DNA from: an uncultured Lachnoclostridium sp.
GTDB taxonomy: Bacteria > Bacillota > Clostridia > Lachnospirales > Lachnospiraceae
Length of the DNA stretch: 62,715 nucleotides
Direction of reading: 5' to 3'
Assembly: GCA_944376715.1 (NCBI GenBank)
Contig: CALWDO010000013.1
Span: forward strand, 1 to 62,715
Shown here: positions 29,444 through 38,263 of the stretch, piece by piece
Layout of the letters: every line of letters begins with the position of its first letter
Numbering within the stretch: position 1 is the stretch's first letter
Notes under the pieces: generated by a model
What the model was told of the DNA's origin: nothing
Databases searched by the model: none
Seen by the model: only the letters and a program-made list of their open reading frames with translations
Program-made: the position numbers and the translations under genes

Positions 29444-30475
29444 TTAAAAAAATATGTTTTTCACATCGTTAAACAAAATCACCACCATCAGGCACATGAG
29501 CAGCATGAAGCCCACAAAATGTACCATGCCCTCTTTCTCCTGCGGAACCGCCTTTCCGCGGATCGCCTCGATGATCAAAAACACCAGCCGTCCGCCGTCC
29601 AGTGCCGGAATCGGCAGAAGATTCATGACGCCCAGGTTCACCGTCAGCAGCACCGACATCATCACCATGCTCAGAGTCACATAATACCAGCCGTCCGCCC
29701 GGTTGGCCTCATAGGTCTGCCCGATGGCGTCCACGATGCCCACAGGCCCCGACATATCGTCCAGTCCCACGTTCCCCTGTACCAGCTCCGCGAGGCTTTC
29801 GATCGTCGCCTTCAGCCAGTATCTCATCTCCGCCGCGCTGTAGCCCAGCGTCTGGAATACGTTTCCATGCGTCCTGGCTTCCGCGGCGCTGAAGCCATAA
29901 TAATACCAGCCGGTATCCTCATCTTTCATCGGAGTCAGAACCACAGCATGAGTCTCTCCATCCCTGCGGTAAGTCACCTCCAGAGTCTCGCCCTGATGCA
30001 GATTATTGAACAGAGTAATCTCTCTGTACAGATATACACGGTTTCCATTCAAACGGATGATTTCATCCCCATCCTGCATTCCGGCCGCTTCCGCGGGATA
30101 TCCCGGCGTAACGTTGATCACCGGACGGTCATATCCCAGACAGGACACCAGAATCACCGACAGCACAAATCCCAGCAGGAAATTAAAGACCGGCCCTGCC
30201 GCCACTACGGCGATCCGTGCCCACACAGATTTACTGCCGAAAGAACCTTCTTCCGTGCTCTCTTCATCTTCTCCCACCATCATGCAGGAGCCTCCAAAGG
30301 GAAGAAGTTTCAATGAATATCGGGTGCCTCCCCATTCATGGCTCAGAAGCCTGGGACCCATACCTACAGAAAATTCGGTCACCGTGATCCCATTCCATTT
30401 CGCAAGTAAAAAATGCCCCAGTTCGTGAACGATCACGATCAGGCTGAATATGATAAGCGCCAGTATGATGCTCAA
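29444..30475 (-). CDS. rseP: Site-2 intramembrane metalloprotease RseP/RasP
   Basis: A 343-residue membrane protease. HExxH is in the first helix (VIVHELGHFLLAKW). A PDZ domain lies in the middle (GYPAEAAGMQDGDEIIRLNG), and the third zinc ligand is in LLPIPALDGGRLVF. It cuts membrane-embedded anti-sigma factors and signal-peptide remnants. It begins one base after dxr stops, in the common order uppS-cdsA-dxr-rseP. The start ATG 30475 lies directly at the dxr stop. Confidence 0.9.
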   Translation of the reverse strand: MSIILALIIFSLIVIVHELGHFLLAKWNGITVTEFSVGMGPRLLSHEWGGTRYSLKLLPFGGSCMMVGEDEESTEEGSFGSKSVWARIAVVAAGPVFNFLLGFVLSVILVSCLGYDRPVINVTPGYPAEAAGMQDGDEIIRLNGNRVYLYREITLFNNLHQGETLEVTYRRDGETHAVVLTPMKDEDTGWYYYGFSAAEARTHGNVFQTLGYSAAEMRYWLKATIESLAELVQGNVGLDDMSGPVGIVDAIGQTYEANRADGWYYVTLSMVMMSVLLTVNLGVMNLLPIPALDGGRLVFLIIEAIRGKAVPQEKEGMVHFVGFMLLMCLMVVILFNDVKNIFF

Positions 30476-30476
30476 T

Positions 30477-31619
30477 TTACCACCTGCCTTTAATCATCTC
30501 ATAGGTCTTCTCTTCTGTCTCCAGAATCTGGTCCACCGTCGGATCCGGGATCACCTGATGAGCTTCCATACAGCTCTGGATGATCTCCGGGATCTCCAGA
30601 AAACCAATCTTTCGATCCAGGAACATGGCCACCGCGCGCTCATTGGCCGCATTGTATACGGTCGGAAGGCTTCCGCCCGCTGCCGCCGCGTCAAACGCCA
30701 GACGAAGTCCGGGAAAATTCTCCATATCCGGTTTCTCGAAAGTAATCTGTCCCAGAGTCCAGAAATCCAGCCGGTCCCCCGGCAGATATCTCCGCTCCGG
30801 ATAATAAAGCGCGTACTGAATCGGCAGCTTCATGTCCGGAGTCCCCAGCTGGGCAATCACGGCTCCATCCACAAATTCTACCATAGAATGAATAATGCTC
30901 TTTGGCTGGACTACGATCTGGATATTCTCCGGCTCCACACCGAACAGCCACCGGGCCTCCATCATCTCCAGACCCTTATTTACCAGCGTGGCAGAATCAA
31001 TCGTAATTTTACGGCCCATATGCCAGTTCGGATGTTTCAGCGCATCTTCCACCTGTACATTTTTCAGTTCTTCCCTTTTCTTTCCGCGGAAAGGTCCGCC
31101 GGACGCAGTCAGCAGTATCTTTTTCAGCTGCCCTCTGCTTTCTCCGTTCAGGCACTGGAAGATCGCGCTGTGCTCGCTGTCTACCGGGAGGATACGCACG
31201 CCCTTTTCCTTTGCCAGCGGCATAATGATATGCCCCGCAGTCACCAGCGTCTCCTTGTTCGCCAGCGCGATATCTTTTCCTGCTTCCATCGCCGCAATGG
31301 TAGGACGGATCCCTATCATTCCCACGATGGCCGTTACCAGGATCTCTGACTCCGGCTGCACAGCCACTTCCAGAAGTCCATCCATCCCGGATACGATCTT
31401 TACATCCAGATCTGCTGTCCGGGTCTTCAGCTCTTTTGCTTTTTCTTCTGTCCACACAGCCGCCAGCGATGGATGGAATTCCCTGATCTGTTTTTCCAGC
31501 AGATCAATGTTGGAACCTGCTGCCAGCGCCGTGATCTCCAGGTCACCGTTATTCCTGGCCACCTCCAAAGTCTGCGTCCCAATCGAACCGGTAGATCCCA
31601 ATATCGCTATTTTCTTCAT
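30477..31619 (-). CDS. dxr: 1-deoxy-D-xylulose 5-phosphate reductoisomerase
   Basis: A 380-residue enzyme of the non-mevalonate isoprenoid pathway, converting DXP to MEP with NADPH. The start MKKIAILGSTGSIGTQTLEV (ATG 31619) has AAGGAG seven bases upstream; a longer frame to 31673 has no support. NADPH-binding GSTGSIG, ALANKETLV and the metal-site region PVDSEHSAIFQ are all present. The isoprenoids made supply the undecaprenyl synthase gene of the same run. Confidence 0.95.
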   Translation of the reverse strand: MKKIAILGSTGSIGTQTLEVARNNGDLEITALAAGSNIDLLEKQIREFHPSLAAVWTEEKAKELKTRTADLDVKIVSGMDGLLEVAVQPESEILVTAIVGMIGIRPTIAAMEAGKDIALANKETLVTAGHIIMPLAKEKGVRILPVDSEHSAIFQCLNGESRGQLKKILLTASGGPFRGKKREELKNVQVEDALKHPNWHMGRKITIDSATLVNKGLEMMEARWLFGVEPENIQIVVQPKSIIHSMVEFVDGAVIAQLGTPDMKLPIQYALYYPERRYLPGDRLDFWTLGQITFEKPDMENFPGLRLAFDAAAAGGSLPTVYNAANERAVAMFLDRKIGFLEIPEIIQSCMEAHQVIPDPTVDQILETEEKTYEMIKGRW

Positions 31620-31665
31620 GTATTTTCTCCTTTTTCTTCCGGCGTATACCAAAGCCGGGCTTCCA

Positions 31666-32478
31666 TCATACAAATAAAACCGCCAATGTATAGATCATGG
31701 GCGCTGTCACGATCACGCTGTCAAAACGGTCCAGGATTCCTCCATGTCCCGGAATCAATGTGCCATAGTCTTTGATACCGTGCTGCCGCTTTATGGCAGA
31801 CGCTGCCAGATCGCCGATTTCAGACGCCACTGCGCCCACCGCGCAGATTAATACATACGCAATGACCGGCGCCCCTGTCAGGGCTCCGTAGATTCCGCCC
31901 AGCGCCGCCGCGCCTATAACGCCCCCCACAGCTCCTTCTATGGATTTTTTCGGACTTAATACAGGCGCCAGTTTATGTTTGCCAATCAGCATTCCGGTAC
32001 AGTAGGCGAATGTATCGCACCCCCAGGAGCAGAAAAAGATCAGCCAGACCAGATAAAATCCGCCTTCCAGCATTCTGGTCTGATAGATAAACGACAGCAT
32101 TACAGGAATATAGACAATTCCAAAAAATGCGGCCATTACCTGCTGTGTTTCAAACTTGGGAAAGGTGAACACATAAACAGCAAGAATTAAGAGAAAAGCT
32201 GCAGGAAGCACCAGCCACAGTCTCTCTGACTGTGAAGACAGGACACTTCCGGCGCAGACCTTACACACGACCAGCCATGCAGCAGCTCCCAGGTATCCCA
32301 CCGCGGCCAGCACATTATCCGGAGCATCCAGTCCGAAAACCTTGTAGAACTCCCGCAGGCCGATCAGACTGGCCGCCAGTACCAGCACCCATAACAAATT
32401 TCCTCCAAACCAGCAGGTCAGTATGATCACCGCCAGCAGGACGATCCCGCTTAAAAGCCGAGTAAGAAATGATTTCAT
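31666..32478 (-). CDS. cdsA: Phosphatidate cytidylyltransferase CdsA
   Basis: A 270-residue polytopic membrane enzyme that makes CDP-diacylglycerol from CTP and phosphatidic acid. The C-terminal signature SAIKRQHGIKDYGTLIPGHGGILDRFDS is diagnostic and is seen here in two parts (KRQHGIKDYGTLIPGHGG and ILDRFDSVIV). Its start overlaps the uppS stop by one base. It lies between uppS and dxr. Confidence 0.95.
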   Translation of the reverse strand: MKSFLTRLLSGIVLLAVIILTCWFGGNLLWVLVLAASLIGLREFYKVFGLDAPDNVLAAVGYLGAAAWLVVCKVCAGSVLSSQSERLWLVLPAAFLLILAVYVFTFPKFETQQVMAAFFGIVYIPVMLSFIYQTRMLEGGFYLVWLIFFCSWGCDTFAYCTGMLIGKHKLAPVLSPKKSIEGAVGGVIGAAALGGIYGALTGAPVIAYVLICAVGAVASEIGDLAASAIKRQHGIKDYGTLIPGHGGILDRFDSVIVTAPMIYTLAVLFV

Positions 32479-33194
32479 CAGGATTCCTCCTTCTGCTCAT
32501 CCTTTACGCCGCCATAGCGGCGGTCTCTACTATTATATTTCTCAATGGCCTTTTTCAGTTCTTCTTTACTGAAATCCGGCCACGGGACATCCGTAAAATA
32601 GAATTCTGTATAGGCGAGCTGCCACATCAGATAATTAGACAGACGCAGCTCTCCGCTGGTACGGATCAGAAGATCCGGATCCGGAATCCCCGCCGTATCC
32701 AGATGATCCGAGATTACATCTTCCGTAATCTCCTCCCAGGGAATCCCCTCTTTCACAATCTTCTGTACAGCGCGCCGGATCTCGTCTCTGCTGCCGTAAT
32801 TAATTGCGATCGTAAAATTCAGGCCGTCCTGATCCGCCGACTCTTTTTCCAGATTCGCGATACTCGCCTGAATATCCGGAGCCAGCCCGGTCTTGTCGCC
32901 GATCACGCGTACCCGCATATGGTTCTTCTTCGCGGTCTTCACGCAGGTCTTCATATAATTGCGCAGCAGCGTCATCAGCGCATCCACCTCATCTTTGGAC
33001 CGTTTCCAGTTCTCTGTGGAAAACGCATAGACCGTCAGATATTTGATTCCCATATTCCAGGCGTCTTCACAGATACGTTCCACATTCTTCGCGCCCTGCA
33101 CATGTCCGTAATTGCGGGGCATTCCTTTCGCTTTCGCCCATCTTCCATTGCCGTCCAGTATAATCGCCACATGCTGCGGAACTTTCATATCCAC
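32478..33194 (-). CDS. uppS: Undecaprenyl diphosphate synthase UppS
   Basis: A 238-residue cis-prenyltransferase making the lipid carrier for peptidoglycan. VAIILDGNGRWAKAKG at residue 9, GHVQGAKNV, LTVYAFSTENWKRS and the C-terminal IRTSGELRLSNYLMWQLAYTEFYF are the conserved segments. It opens the uppS-cdsA-dxr-rseP run and follows frr by 84 bases. Confidence 0.95.
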   Translation of the reverse strand: MDMKVPQHVAIILDGNGRWAKAKGMPRNYGHVQGAKNVERICEDAWNMGIKYLTVYAFSTENWKRSKDEVDALMTLLRNYMKTCVKTAKKNHMRVRVIGDKTGLAPDIQASIANLEKESADQDGLNFTIAINYGSRDEIRRAVQKIVKEGIPWEEITEDVISDHLDTAGIPDPDLLIRTSGELRLSNYLMWQLAYTEFYFTDVPWPDFSKEELKKAIEKYNSRDRRYGGVKDEQKEES

Positions 33195-33278
33195 CTCTCC
33201 TTTTGCCCCTCTTCCGGGGAATTCTACGGAAAACGGGCAGATGCACCCGCACCTGCCCTGTTCTCCATCAACTGAACC

Positions 33279-33833
33279 TTATACGGTCATGATCTCCTTG
33301 GTCTTTTCCTCAATCGCCTTGTCGATCTCTTTCACATACTTATCTGTCAGCTTCTGTATCTTCTCTTCCAGGTCCTTCTGGTCGTCTTCGGTCAGTTCAT
33401 TGTTTTTATTCATCTTCTTGAATGCATCGTTGGCGTCCCTGCGGATATTGCGGATAGCAACCTTCGCTTCATCGCCTTTTTTCTTCACATCCTTAGCCAG
33501 CACCTTACGGCGTTCCTCGGTCAGCTCCGGAAATATCAGGCGGATCGATGTACCGTCATTGGTAGGATTGATACCCAGATCGGAAGTCATGATCGCCTTC
33601 TCAATCTCCCGGATCATCTTTTTCTCCCAAGGCTGGATCATAATCACTCTTGCCTCCGGCACAGAGATATTTCCCACCTGCTGCAGCGGCGTCGGCGTGC
33701 CGTAATAATCCACACGGATCTTGTCCAGTACGTGCGGGTTCGCCCTTCCTGCCCGAATCGAGGCGTACTCCTTTAAAAGCGCGTCGTAAGATTTTCCCAT
33801 CTTGGTTTCATACGGCTGTAATCTTTCTTCCAT
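33279..33833 (-). CDS. frr: Ribosome recycling factor
   Basis: A 184-residue protein of normal length that splits post-termination ribosomes together with EF-G. The N-terminal helix contains KEYASIRAGRANPHVLDKI and YYGTPTPLQQVGNISVPEAR; the C-terminal three-helix bundle is intact. It lies 13 bases after pyrH, the usual pyrH-frr pair. Confidence 0.95.
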   Translation of the reverse strand: MEERLQPYETKMGKSYDALLKEYASIRAGRANPHVLDKIRVDYYGTPTPLQQVGNISVPEARVIMIQPWEKKMIREIEKAIMTSDLGINPTNDGTSIRLIFPELTEERRKVLAKDVKKKGDEAKVAIRNIRRDANDAFKKMNKNNELTEDDQKDLEEKIQKLTDKYVKEIDKAIEEKTKEIMTV

Positions 33834-33846
33834 GTTCAGTTCCTCC

Positions 33847-34542
33847 CTATACCGTTATTCTCGTTCCTGTAAACTTTCCATTTACTGTATTGACAATGCT
33901 GTCCTCTTCATTCAGTCCAAACACCAGCATGGGCATCCGGTTTTCCATACACATAATAGACGCAGTCAGGTCCATCACTCCCAGCTTCTGATCGATAACT
34001 GACTGGATGGAAATCTCGTCATATTTTTTCGCATCCGGATTCAGCTTCGGATCGCTGTCGTATACTCCGTCCACAGCCTTCGCCAGCAGGATTACATCCG
34101 CTTCAATCTCCACTGCCCTGAGCGTCGTAGTTGTATCCGTTGAAAAATACGGATGGCCTGTCCCCCCTGCAAAGAAGACCGCCTTTCCCGCCTCCAGACT
34201 CTCCATGGCCGCGTCCTTTGTGAACATCTCCGCCATAGGTCCGCAGGTAAACGGCGTAAAGATCTTCGTCTTTATCCCTGTACTGCGGAAGATCTCCGAC
34301 ACATAGATGCAGTTCATCACCGTGGCAAGCATGCCGATCTGGTCGGACTTGGCACGGTCGATATTCTCGCTTGTCCGTCCTCTCCAGAAATTGCCGCCTC
34401 CGATGACGATTCCTACCTGGATCCCGTCATCCATGATCTTTTTTACCTGACCCGCCACCTTCAGGCAGGTCGCCTCGTCAAACCCGGTGTGTTTATCCCC
34501 TGCCAGGGCCTCACCGCTTAATTTTAAAAGCACACGTTTCAT
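33847..34542 (-). CDS. pyrH: Uridylate kinase PyrH
   Basis: A 231-residue UMP kinase. MKRVLLKLSGEALAG at the start, VIGGGNFWRGR and a C-terminal half with DLTASIMCMENRMPMLVFG are family signatures. ATG 34542 is preferred to 34566 because GAGGTG lies just upstream and because the family begins at this methionine. It converts UMP to UDP and is co-transcribed with frr. Confidence 0.95.
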   Translation of the reverse strand: MKRVLLKLSGEALAGDKHTGFDEATCLKVAGQVKKIMDDGIQVGIVIGGGNFWRGRTSENIDRAKSDQIGMLATVMNCIYVSEIFRSTGIKTKIFTPFTCGPMAEMFTKDAAMESLEAGKAVFFAGGTGHPYFSTDTTTTLRAVEIEADVILLAKAVDGVYDSDPKLNPDAKKYDEISIQSVIDQKLGVMDLTASIMCMENRMPMLVFGLNEEDSIVNTVNGKFTGTRITV

Positions 34543-34595
34543 ATCGCACCTCGGTAGTATAATCATCTATACTCTATCATAATTCCCATTTTTTT

Positions 34596-35048
34596 TCAAC
34601 CAAATAGCTCATCCGAATCCAGCACAAGCGTAAAAGGCCCGTCGTTCAAAAGTTCTACTTTCATGTCCGCTCCAAACCGCCCCCGTTCCACGGTCGGAAC
34701 CTGCTCTCTGCATTTCTCTATGATATACTCGTACATTTCCGATGCCATCTCCGGCTTGCCCGCGCGGGTAAATCCGGGACGGTTTCCTCTGCGGCAGTCT
34801 GCATACAGGGTAAACTGGGAGATCAGCAAAAGCGAACCTCCTACCGTTTCCAGATTCAGGTTAGTTTTTCCATTCTCGTCTTCGAAGATGCGTAAGCCCA
34901 GCATCTTTTTTACCATCCGGTCTGCGGTCTCTTTTGTGTCCTCATCGGACACGCCGATCAGTACCATGAACCCTTTCCCAATCTTCCCCAGCACCTCTCC
35001 GTCCACAGTCACAGACGCATGGGCTACTCTCTGTACTACAAATCTCAT
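34596..35048 (-). CDS. dtd: D-aminoacyl-tRNA deacylase
   Basis: A 150-residue enzyme that removes D-amino acids and glycine from mischarged t[33 protein letters not shown] and the substrate-gating [10 protein letters not shown] are diagnostic. Its ATG overlaps the stop of maf (ATGA), so translation is coupled. Confidence 0.95.
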   Translation of the reverse strand: MRFVVQRVAHASVTVDGEVLGKIGKGFMVLIGVSDEDTKETADRMVKKMLGLRIFEDENGKTNLNLETVGGSLLLISQFTLYADCRRGNRPGFTRAGKPEMASEMYEYIIEKCREQVPTVERGRFGADMKVELLNDGPFTLVLDSDELFG

Positions 35049-35641
35049 CTTTTTTCATCCTTTCCGTAGGTAATCAGATCTATACCCCGCGCCAGCGCTT
35101 CCTGGTAAAGTCTTCCTACCGGCAGTCCCACTACCGTATTATAATCGCCTTCGATACCGGATACATAGGCGGCAAATTTTCCCTGAATAGCATAAGCTCC
35201 TGCTTTATCCATGGGCTCGCCGCTCTCCACATAAGCCTGGACCTGCTCCTCCGTCATGGGATACACATGCACCTTTGTCGTTTCCGCAAAGCAGATCTCC
35301 TGTCCGCTTTCCTTCAGGATCAGCGTCACTCCGGTAACTACCTCATGCGCTTTTCCCTGGATCATTTTTATCATTCTCACCGCGTCTTCCGCGTCTTTTG
35401 GTTTGCCCAGTATACGTCCGGATACCGCCACCACCGTATCTGCGCCTATGACCACATCTCCGTCTGTTTTCGCCGCTACTTCCCGTGCCTTCTGGCGGGA
35501 TAATTCTTTCACCGCTTCAGAAGGAATATCTGTCTTGATAACTTCTTCTCCTTCCGCTTTCACGATCTCGAACAATACGCCGATCTGTTCCAGGAGTTCT
35601 TTCCTCCTGGGCGATCCGGACGCCAGGATAATCCTCTTCAT
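35045..35641 (-). CDS. maf: Maf-family nucleotide pyrophosphatase
   Basis: A 198-residue house-cleaning pyrophosphatase acting on modified or canonical NTPs. [16 protein letters not shown] at the N-terminus, [19 protein letters not shown] and a C-terminal [14 protein letters not shown] are the family motifs. It overlaps the small gene upstream (ATGA) and dtd downstream. Historically it was linked to septum inhibition. Confidence 0.9.
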   Translation of the reverse strand: MKRIILASGSPRRKELLEQIGVLFEIVKAEGEEVIKTDIPSEAVKELSRQKAREVAAKTDGDVVIGADTVVAVSGRILGKPKDAEDAVRMIKMIQGKAHEVVTGVTLILKESGQEICFAETTKVHVYPMTEEQVQAYVESGEPMDKAGAYAIQGKFAAYVSGIEGDYNTVVGLPVGRLYQEALARGIDLITYGKDEKR

Positions 35642-35922
35642 CTTCCTTCCTCCTCGTCTCCTGAGCGGTCTGCTTCAATCCGGAATACATTGATCGTATC
35701 CACATCCGGGCAGCAGAACACAGCCTGTCCTTCCGGCTGCCCCGGTATGGATCCTCCGTACCGCAGAATATCTATATACGGAAACGCCACATGCATGGCC
35801 ATGGGACAGAGTCTGCCCCTTTCCGTGTCAAAATCAAAGCAGTCTCCCACCTGATGTCCCCGGTGGCACTTCTCGCTTCCTTTCCGGTCAATCAATGTGA
35901 TCTTAATCTTCGGTCTGCTCAT
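35638..35922 (-). CDS. TIGR04076-type small conserved protein
   Basis: A 94-residue protein with the pattern KCHRGHQVGDCFDFDTERG, then LCPMAMHVAFPYIDILRYGG, and a conserved cysteine near CCPDVD. It fits the uncharacterised TIGR04076 family of anaerobic bacteria. The cysteines could bind a metal. It overlaps the pyridoxal kinase gene by 20 bases and maf by 4 bases. Confidence 0.7.
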   Translation of the reverse strand: MSRPKIKITLIDRKGSEKCHRGHQVGDCFDFDTERGRLCPMAMHVAFPYIDILRYGGSIPGQPEGQAVFCCPDVDTINVFRIEADRSGDEEEGR

Positions 35923-36775
35923 CCAGCACCTCCAGACAGGACTCGATCAGTATGCCTTTGTAACGGTCCTTATTTTCCAGATTTTTAAGGATCATGGTTC
36001 TCACCACGTCCATGGCATGTTTCACACTCTTTTTCATGCTGTGCCCATTCATGATACCGCCCAGCATGACGGAGGAAAAAATATCTCCCGTTCCCGGGAA
36101 ACGCACCGGAATGTAATCAAAGGGAATCTGAAAATATTCCCCTGTTTTATGATCGTATCCGCAGACCTGATGCGTTCCGCCCATCTCCACACTGGTCACC
36201 GCCACGGATTTTGCCCCCAGATCCCGAAGCTTTCCAATCAGCATCCGTATCTCCTCCTCGGACGTTTCCGCCTGATAGTCCATCCCTGCCAGAAATACCG
36301 CCTCCGTATAATTCGGTACAATGTAGTCCGCGCAGGACACCAGTCTTCTCATATTTTCCACCGTCTTCTGGTCCATGCCGTTATACAACTTCCCGTCATC
36401 GCCCATGATGGGGTCGCAGAAGATCAGCACGCCTTTCTCCGACTGGCCGCGGCAGTACTTTGTGACCAGCTCCGCCTGCTCCCGGTTGACGATAAAACCT
36501 GTGGAAACAGCCTGGAAAGAGAAGCCCAGTTCCTCCCATACACGCAGAGTGTTCTTCATGTATTCTGTCGTATCCAGTATATCAAACTTTCCATAGTCCA
36601 GCGTATTGGACACCAGCGCCGTAGGCAGATTATATACATTAATTCCCATATGGGACAGCACCGGAATCATAGCTGACAGCGCCACTTTCCCATAACCTGC
36701 CAGATCGTTGATCAACAGCGCCTGCCGGTGATCCTGTATTTTTTCCGTCATCTTTTGTATCACTTTCCTTTCCAC
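35903..36775 (-). CDS. Pyridoxal/pyridoxamine kinase (PdxK/PdxY-like)
   Basis: A 290-residue ribokinase-fold enzyme. The N-terminus INDLAGYGKVALSAMIPVLS, the substrate region VFCDPIMGDDGKLY-like (here FCDPIMGDDGKLYNG) and the GTGD anion hole (VRFPGTGDIFSSVM) identify a vitamin B6 kinase. It phosphorylates pyridoxal or pyridoxamine. It overlaps the TIGR04076 gene downstream by 20 bases and follows the enolase terminator. Confidence 0.85.
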   Translation of the reverse strand: MERKVIQKMTEKIQDHRQALLINDLAGYGKVALSAMIPVLSHMGINVYNLPTALVSNTLDYGKFDILDTTEYMKNTLRVWEELGFSFQAVSTGFIVNREQAELVTKYCRGQSEKGVLIFCDPIMGDDGKLYNGMDQKTVENMRRLVSCADYIVPNYTEAVFLAGMDYQAETSEEEIRMLIGKLRDLGAKSVAVTSVEMGGTHQVCGYDHKTGEYFQIPFDYIPVRFPGTGDIFSSVMLGGIMNGHSMKKSVKHAMDVVRTMILKNLENKDRYKGILIESCLEVLDEQTED

Positions 36776-36871
36776 TCTGTCAGGGACAACGCACCGGTCC
36801 CTGGCTTCACCACATTATACAAAATGAAACCATGATACGCAAGTCTTCAAATTCCAGATCGAACTGCAAAA

Positions 36872-36907
36872 CTGCCGGGTCATGGTCTGCGATCCATGAT
36901 CCGGCAG
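36872..36907 (-). terminator. Terminator of eno
   Basis: A 14-base arm pair, CTGCCGGATCATGG / CCATGACCCGGCAG on the minus strand, with one mismatch, an eight-base loop and TTTT. Confidence 0.8.
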
Positions 36908-36911
36908 TAAA

Positions 36912-38210
36912 TCATTCAAACGGATTCCTATATGACGCCAGGCTGCCCAGCTCTTCTTCAATCCTGAGCAGCTGGTTATATTTTTCAGTCCGCTCCGCCC
37001 GGCAGGGAGCTCCTGTCTTGATCTGTCCGGATCCGCAGGCCACCGCCAGATCCGCGATAATATCCTCAGAAGTCTCTCCGCTTCTGTGAGAGATGATCGT
37101 GCGGTATCCTGCTTTATGCGCCATGTGGATGGCGTCGAAGGCTTCGGTCAGCGTTCCGATCTGATTGACCTTGATCAGCACCGCATTGGCAGCCTGAAGT
37201 TTCACACCGCAGGAAATCCTCTTGGTGTTGGTCACGAACAGGTCGTCGCCCACCAGCTGGACCCGGCTTCCCAGCTGACGGGTCATAAGCTGCCAGCCTT
37301 CCCAGTCGTCTTCCGATAGTCCGTCTTCAATGGAAACCAATGGGTACTGGGCGATCAGTTCTTCGTAATACTCCACCATTTCTTCCGAGCTGCGGCTGAT
37401 CCGGTGTCCGTTGGTCTTCGCCTCCCCCGGAAAATCATATAACTGCGTCTTATCGTTCACCAGTTCGCTGGCTGCCGCGTCCATGGCAAACACAAAATCC
37501 TTTCCCGGTTCATATCCCGCTTCCTCTACTGCCTCTTTCAGGTACAGAAAGACTTCCTTCGCATCCCTCATATCCGGGGCAAATCCGCCTTCGTCCCCGA
37601 CTGCCGTGGTCAACCCTTCCTTATCCAGGATCAGCTTCAATTTATGATAAACCTCTACTCCCATACGAAGTCCTTCCCGGAAACAGCATGCTCCTACAGG
37701 CATAATCATAAATTCCTGGAAATCCAGATTATTCTTGGAATGGCGTCCTCCATTCAACACATTCATCATCGGAACCGGCATGGTGTCTGTACGGATACCT
37801 CCCAGATACTGATAAAGCGGAAGGCCCAGCGCCCTGGCGGCGGCCTTTGCCACGGCCATGGAGACTGCCAGGATCGCATTGGCTCCCAGATTGGACTTAT
37901 TTTCCGTACCGTCCGCGTCGATGAGCAGATGATCGATATAACCCTGATTAAGTCCGTTCTCTCCCAGAAGGACATTAGCGATCTTGGTGTTTACATTGGT
38001 CACCGCCTTCTCCACGCCCAGTCCCAGATAGCGTTCCTGGCCGTCCCGCAGCTCCACCGCCTCAAATCTACCTGTGGACGCTCCTGAAGGGACAGCTGCC
38101 CGGGCCTGATAGATCCCGTCCAGAAGCACTTCCGCCTCCAGTGTGGGATTTCCTCTGGAGTCCAGGATTTCTCTCGCATAGACATAAGTAATCGGCAGAT
38201 ATTGATTCAT
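36912..38210 (-). CDS. eno: Enolase
   Basis: A 432-residue glycolytic enzyme interconverting 2-phosphoglycerate and [20 protein letters not shown] near the start, [24 protein letters not shown] and the catalytic-loop region [20 protein letters not shown] are all intact, so the enzyme should be active. Its Shine-Dalgarno AGGAGG lies in the 3' arm of the hairpin at 38215-38258, which is also the terminator of the gene upstream. No promoter fits between that hairpin and the ATG. Confidence 0.95.
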   Translation of the reverse strand: MNQYLPITYVYAREILDSRGNPTLEAEVLLDGIYQARAAVPSGASTGRFEAVELRDGQERYLGLGVEKAVTNVNTKIANVLLGENGLNQGYIDHLLIDADGTENKSNLGANAILAVSMAVAKAAARALGLPLYQYLGGIRTDTMPVPMMNVLNGGRHSKNNLDFQEFMIMPVGACCFREGLRMGVEVYHKLKLILDKEGLTTAVGDEGGFAPDMRDAKEVFLYLKEAVEEAGYEPGKDFVFAMDAAASELVNDKTQLYDFPGEAKTNGHRISRSSEEMVEYYEELIAQYPLVSIEDGLSEDDWEGWQLMTRQLGSRVQLVGDDLFVTNTKRISCGVKLQAANAVLIKVNQIGTLTEAFDAIHMAHKAGYRTIISHRSGETSEDIIADLAVACGSGQIKTGAPCRAERTEKYNQLLRIEEELGSLASYRNPFE

Positions 38211-38214
38211 GAAA

Positions 38215-38258
38215 AAAGAACCTCCTCATACGTTTTTCTTAGTATGAGCAGGTTCTTT
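38215..38258 (-). terminator. Terminator/hairpin that also hides the eno ribosome site
   Basis: 17-base arms (38242-38258 with 38215-38231, one mismatch), a ten-base loop, then a T run directly before eno. AGGAGG of eno is at 38221-38226, inside the 3' arm. Confidence 0.75.
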
Positions 38259-38263
38259 GCTTC

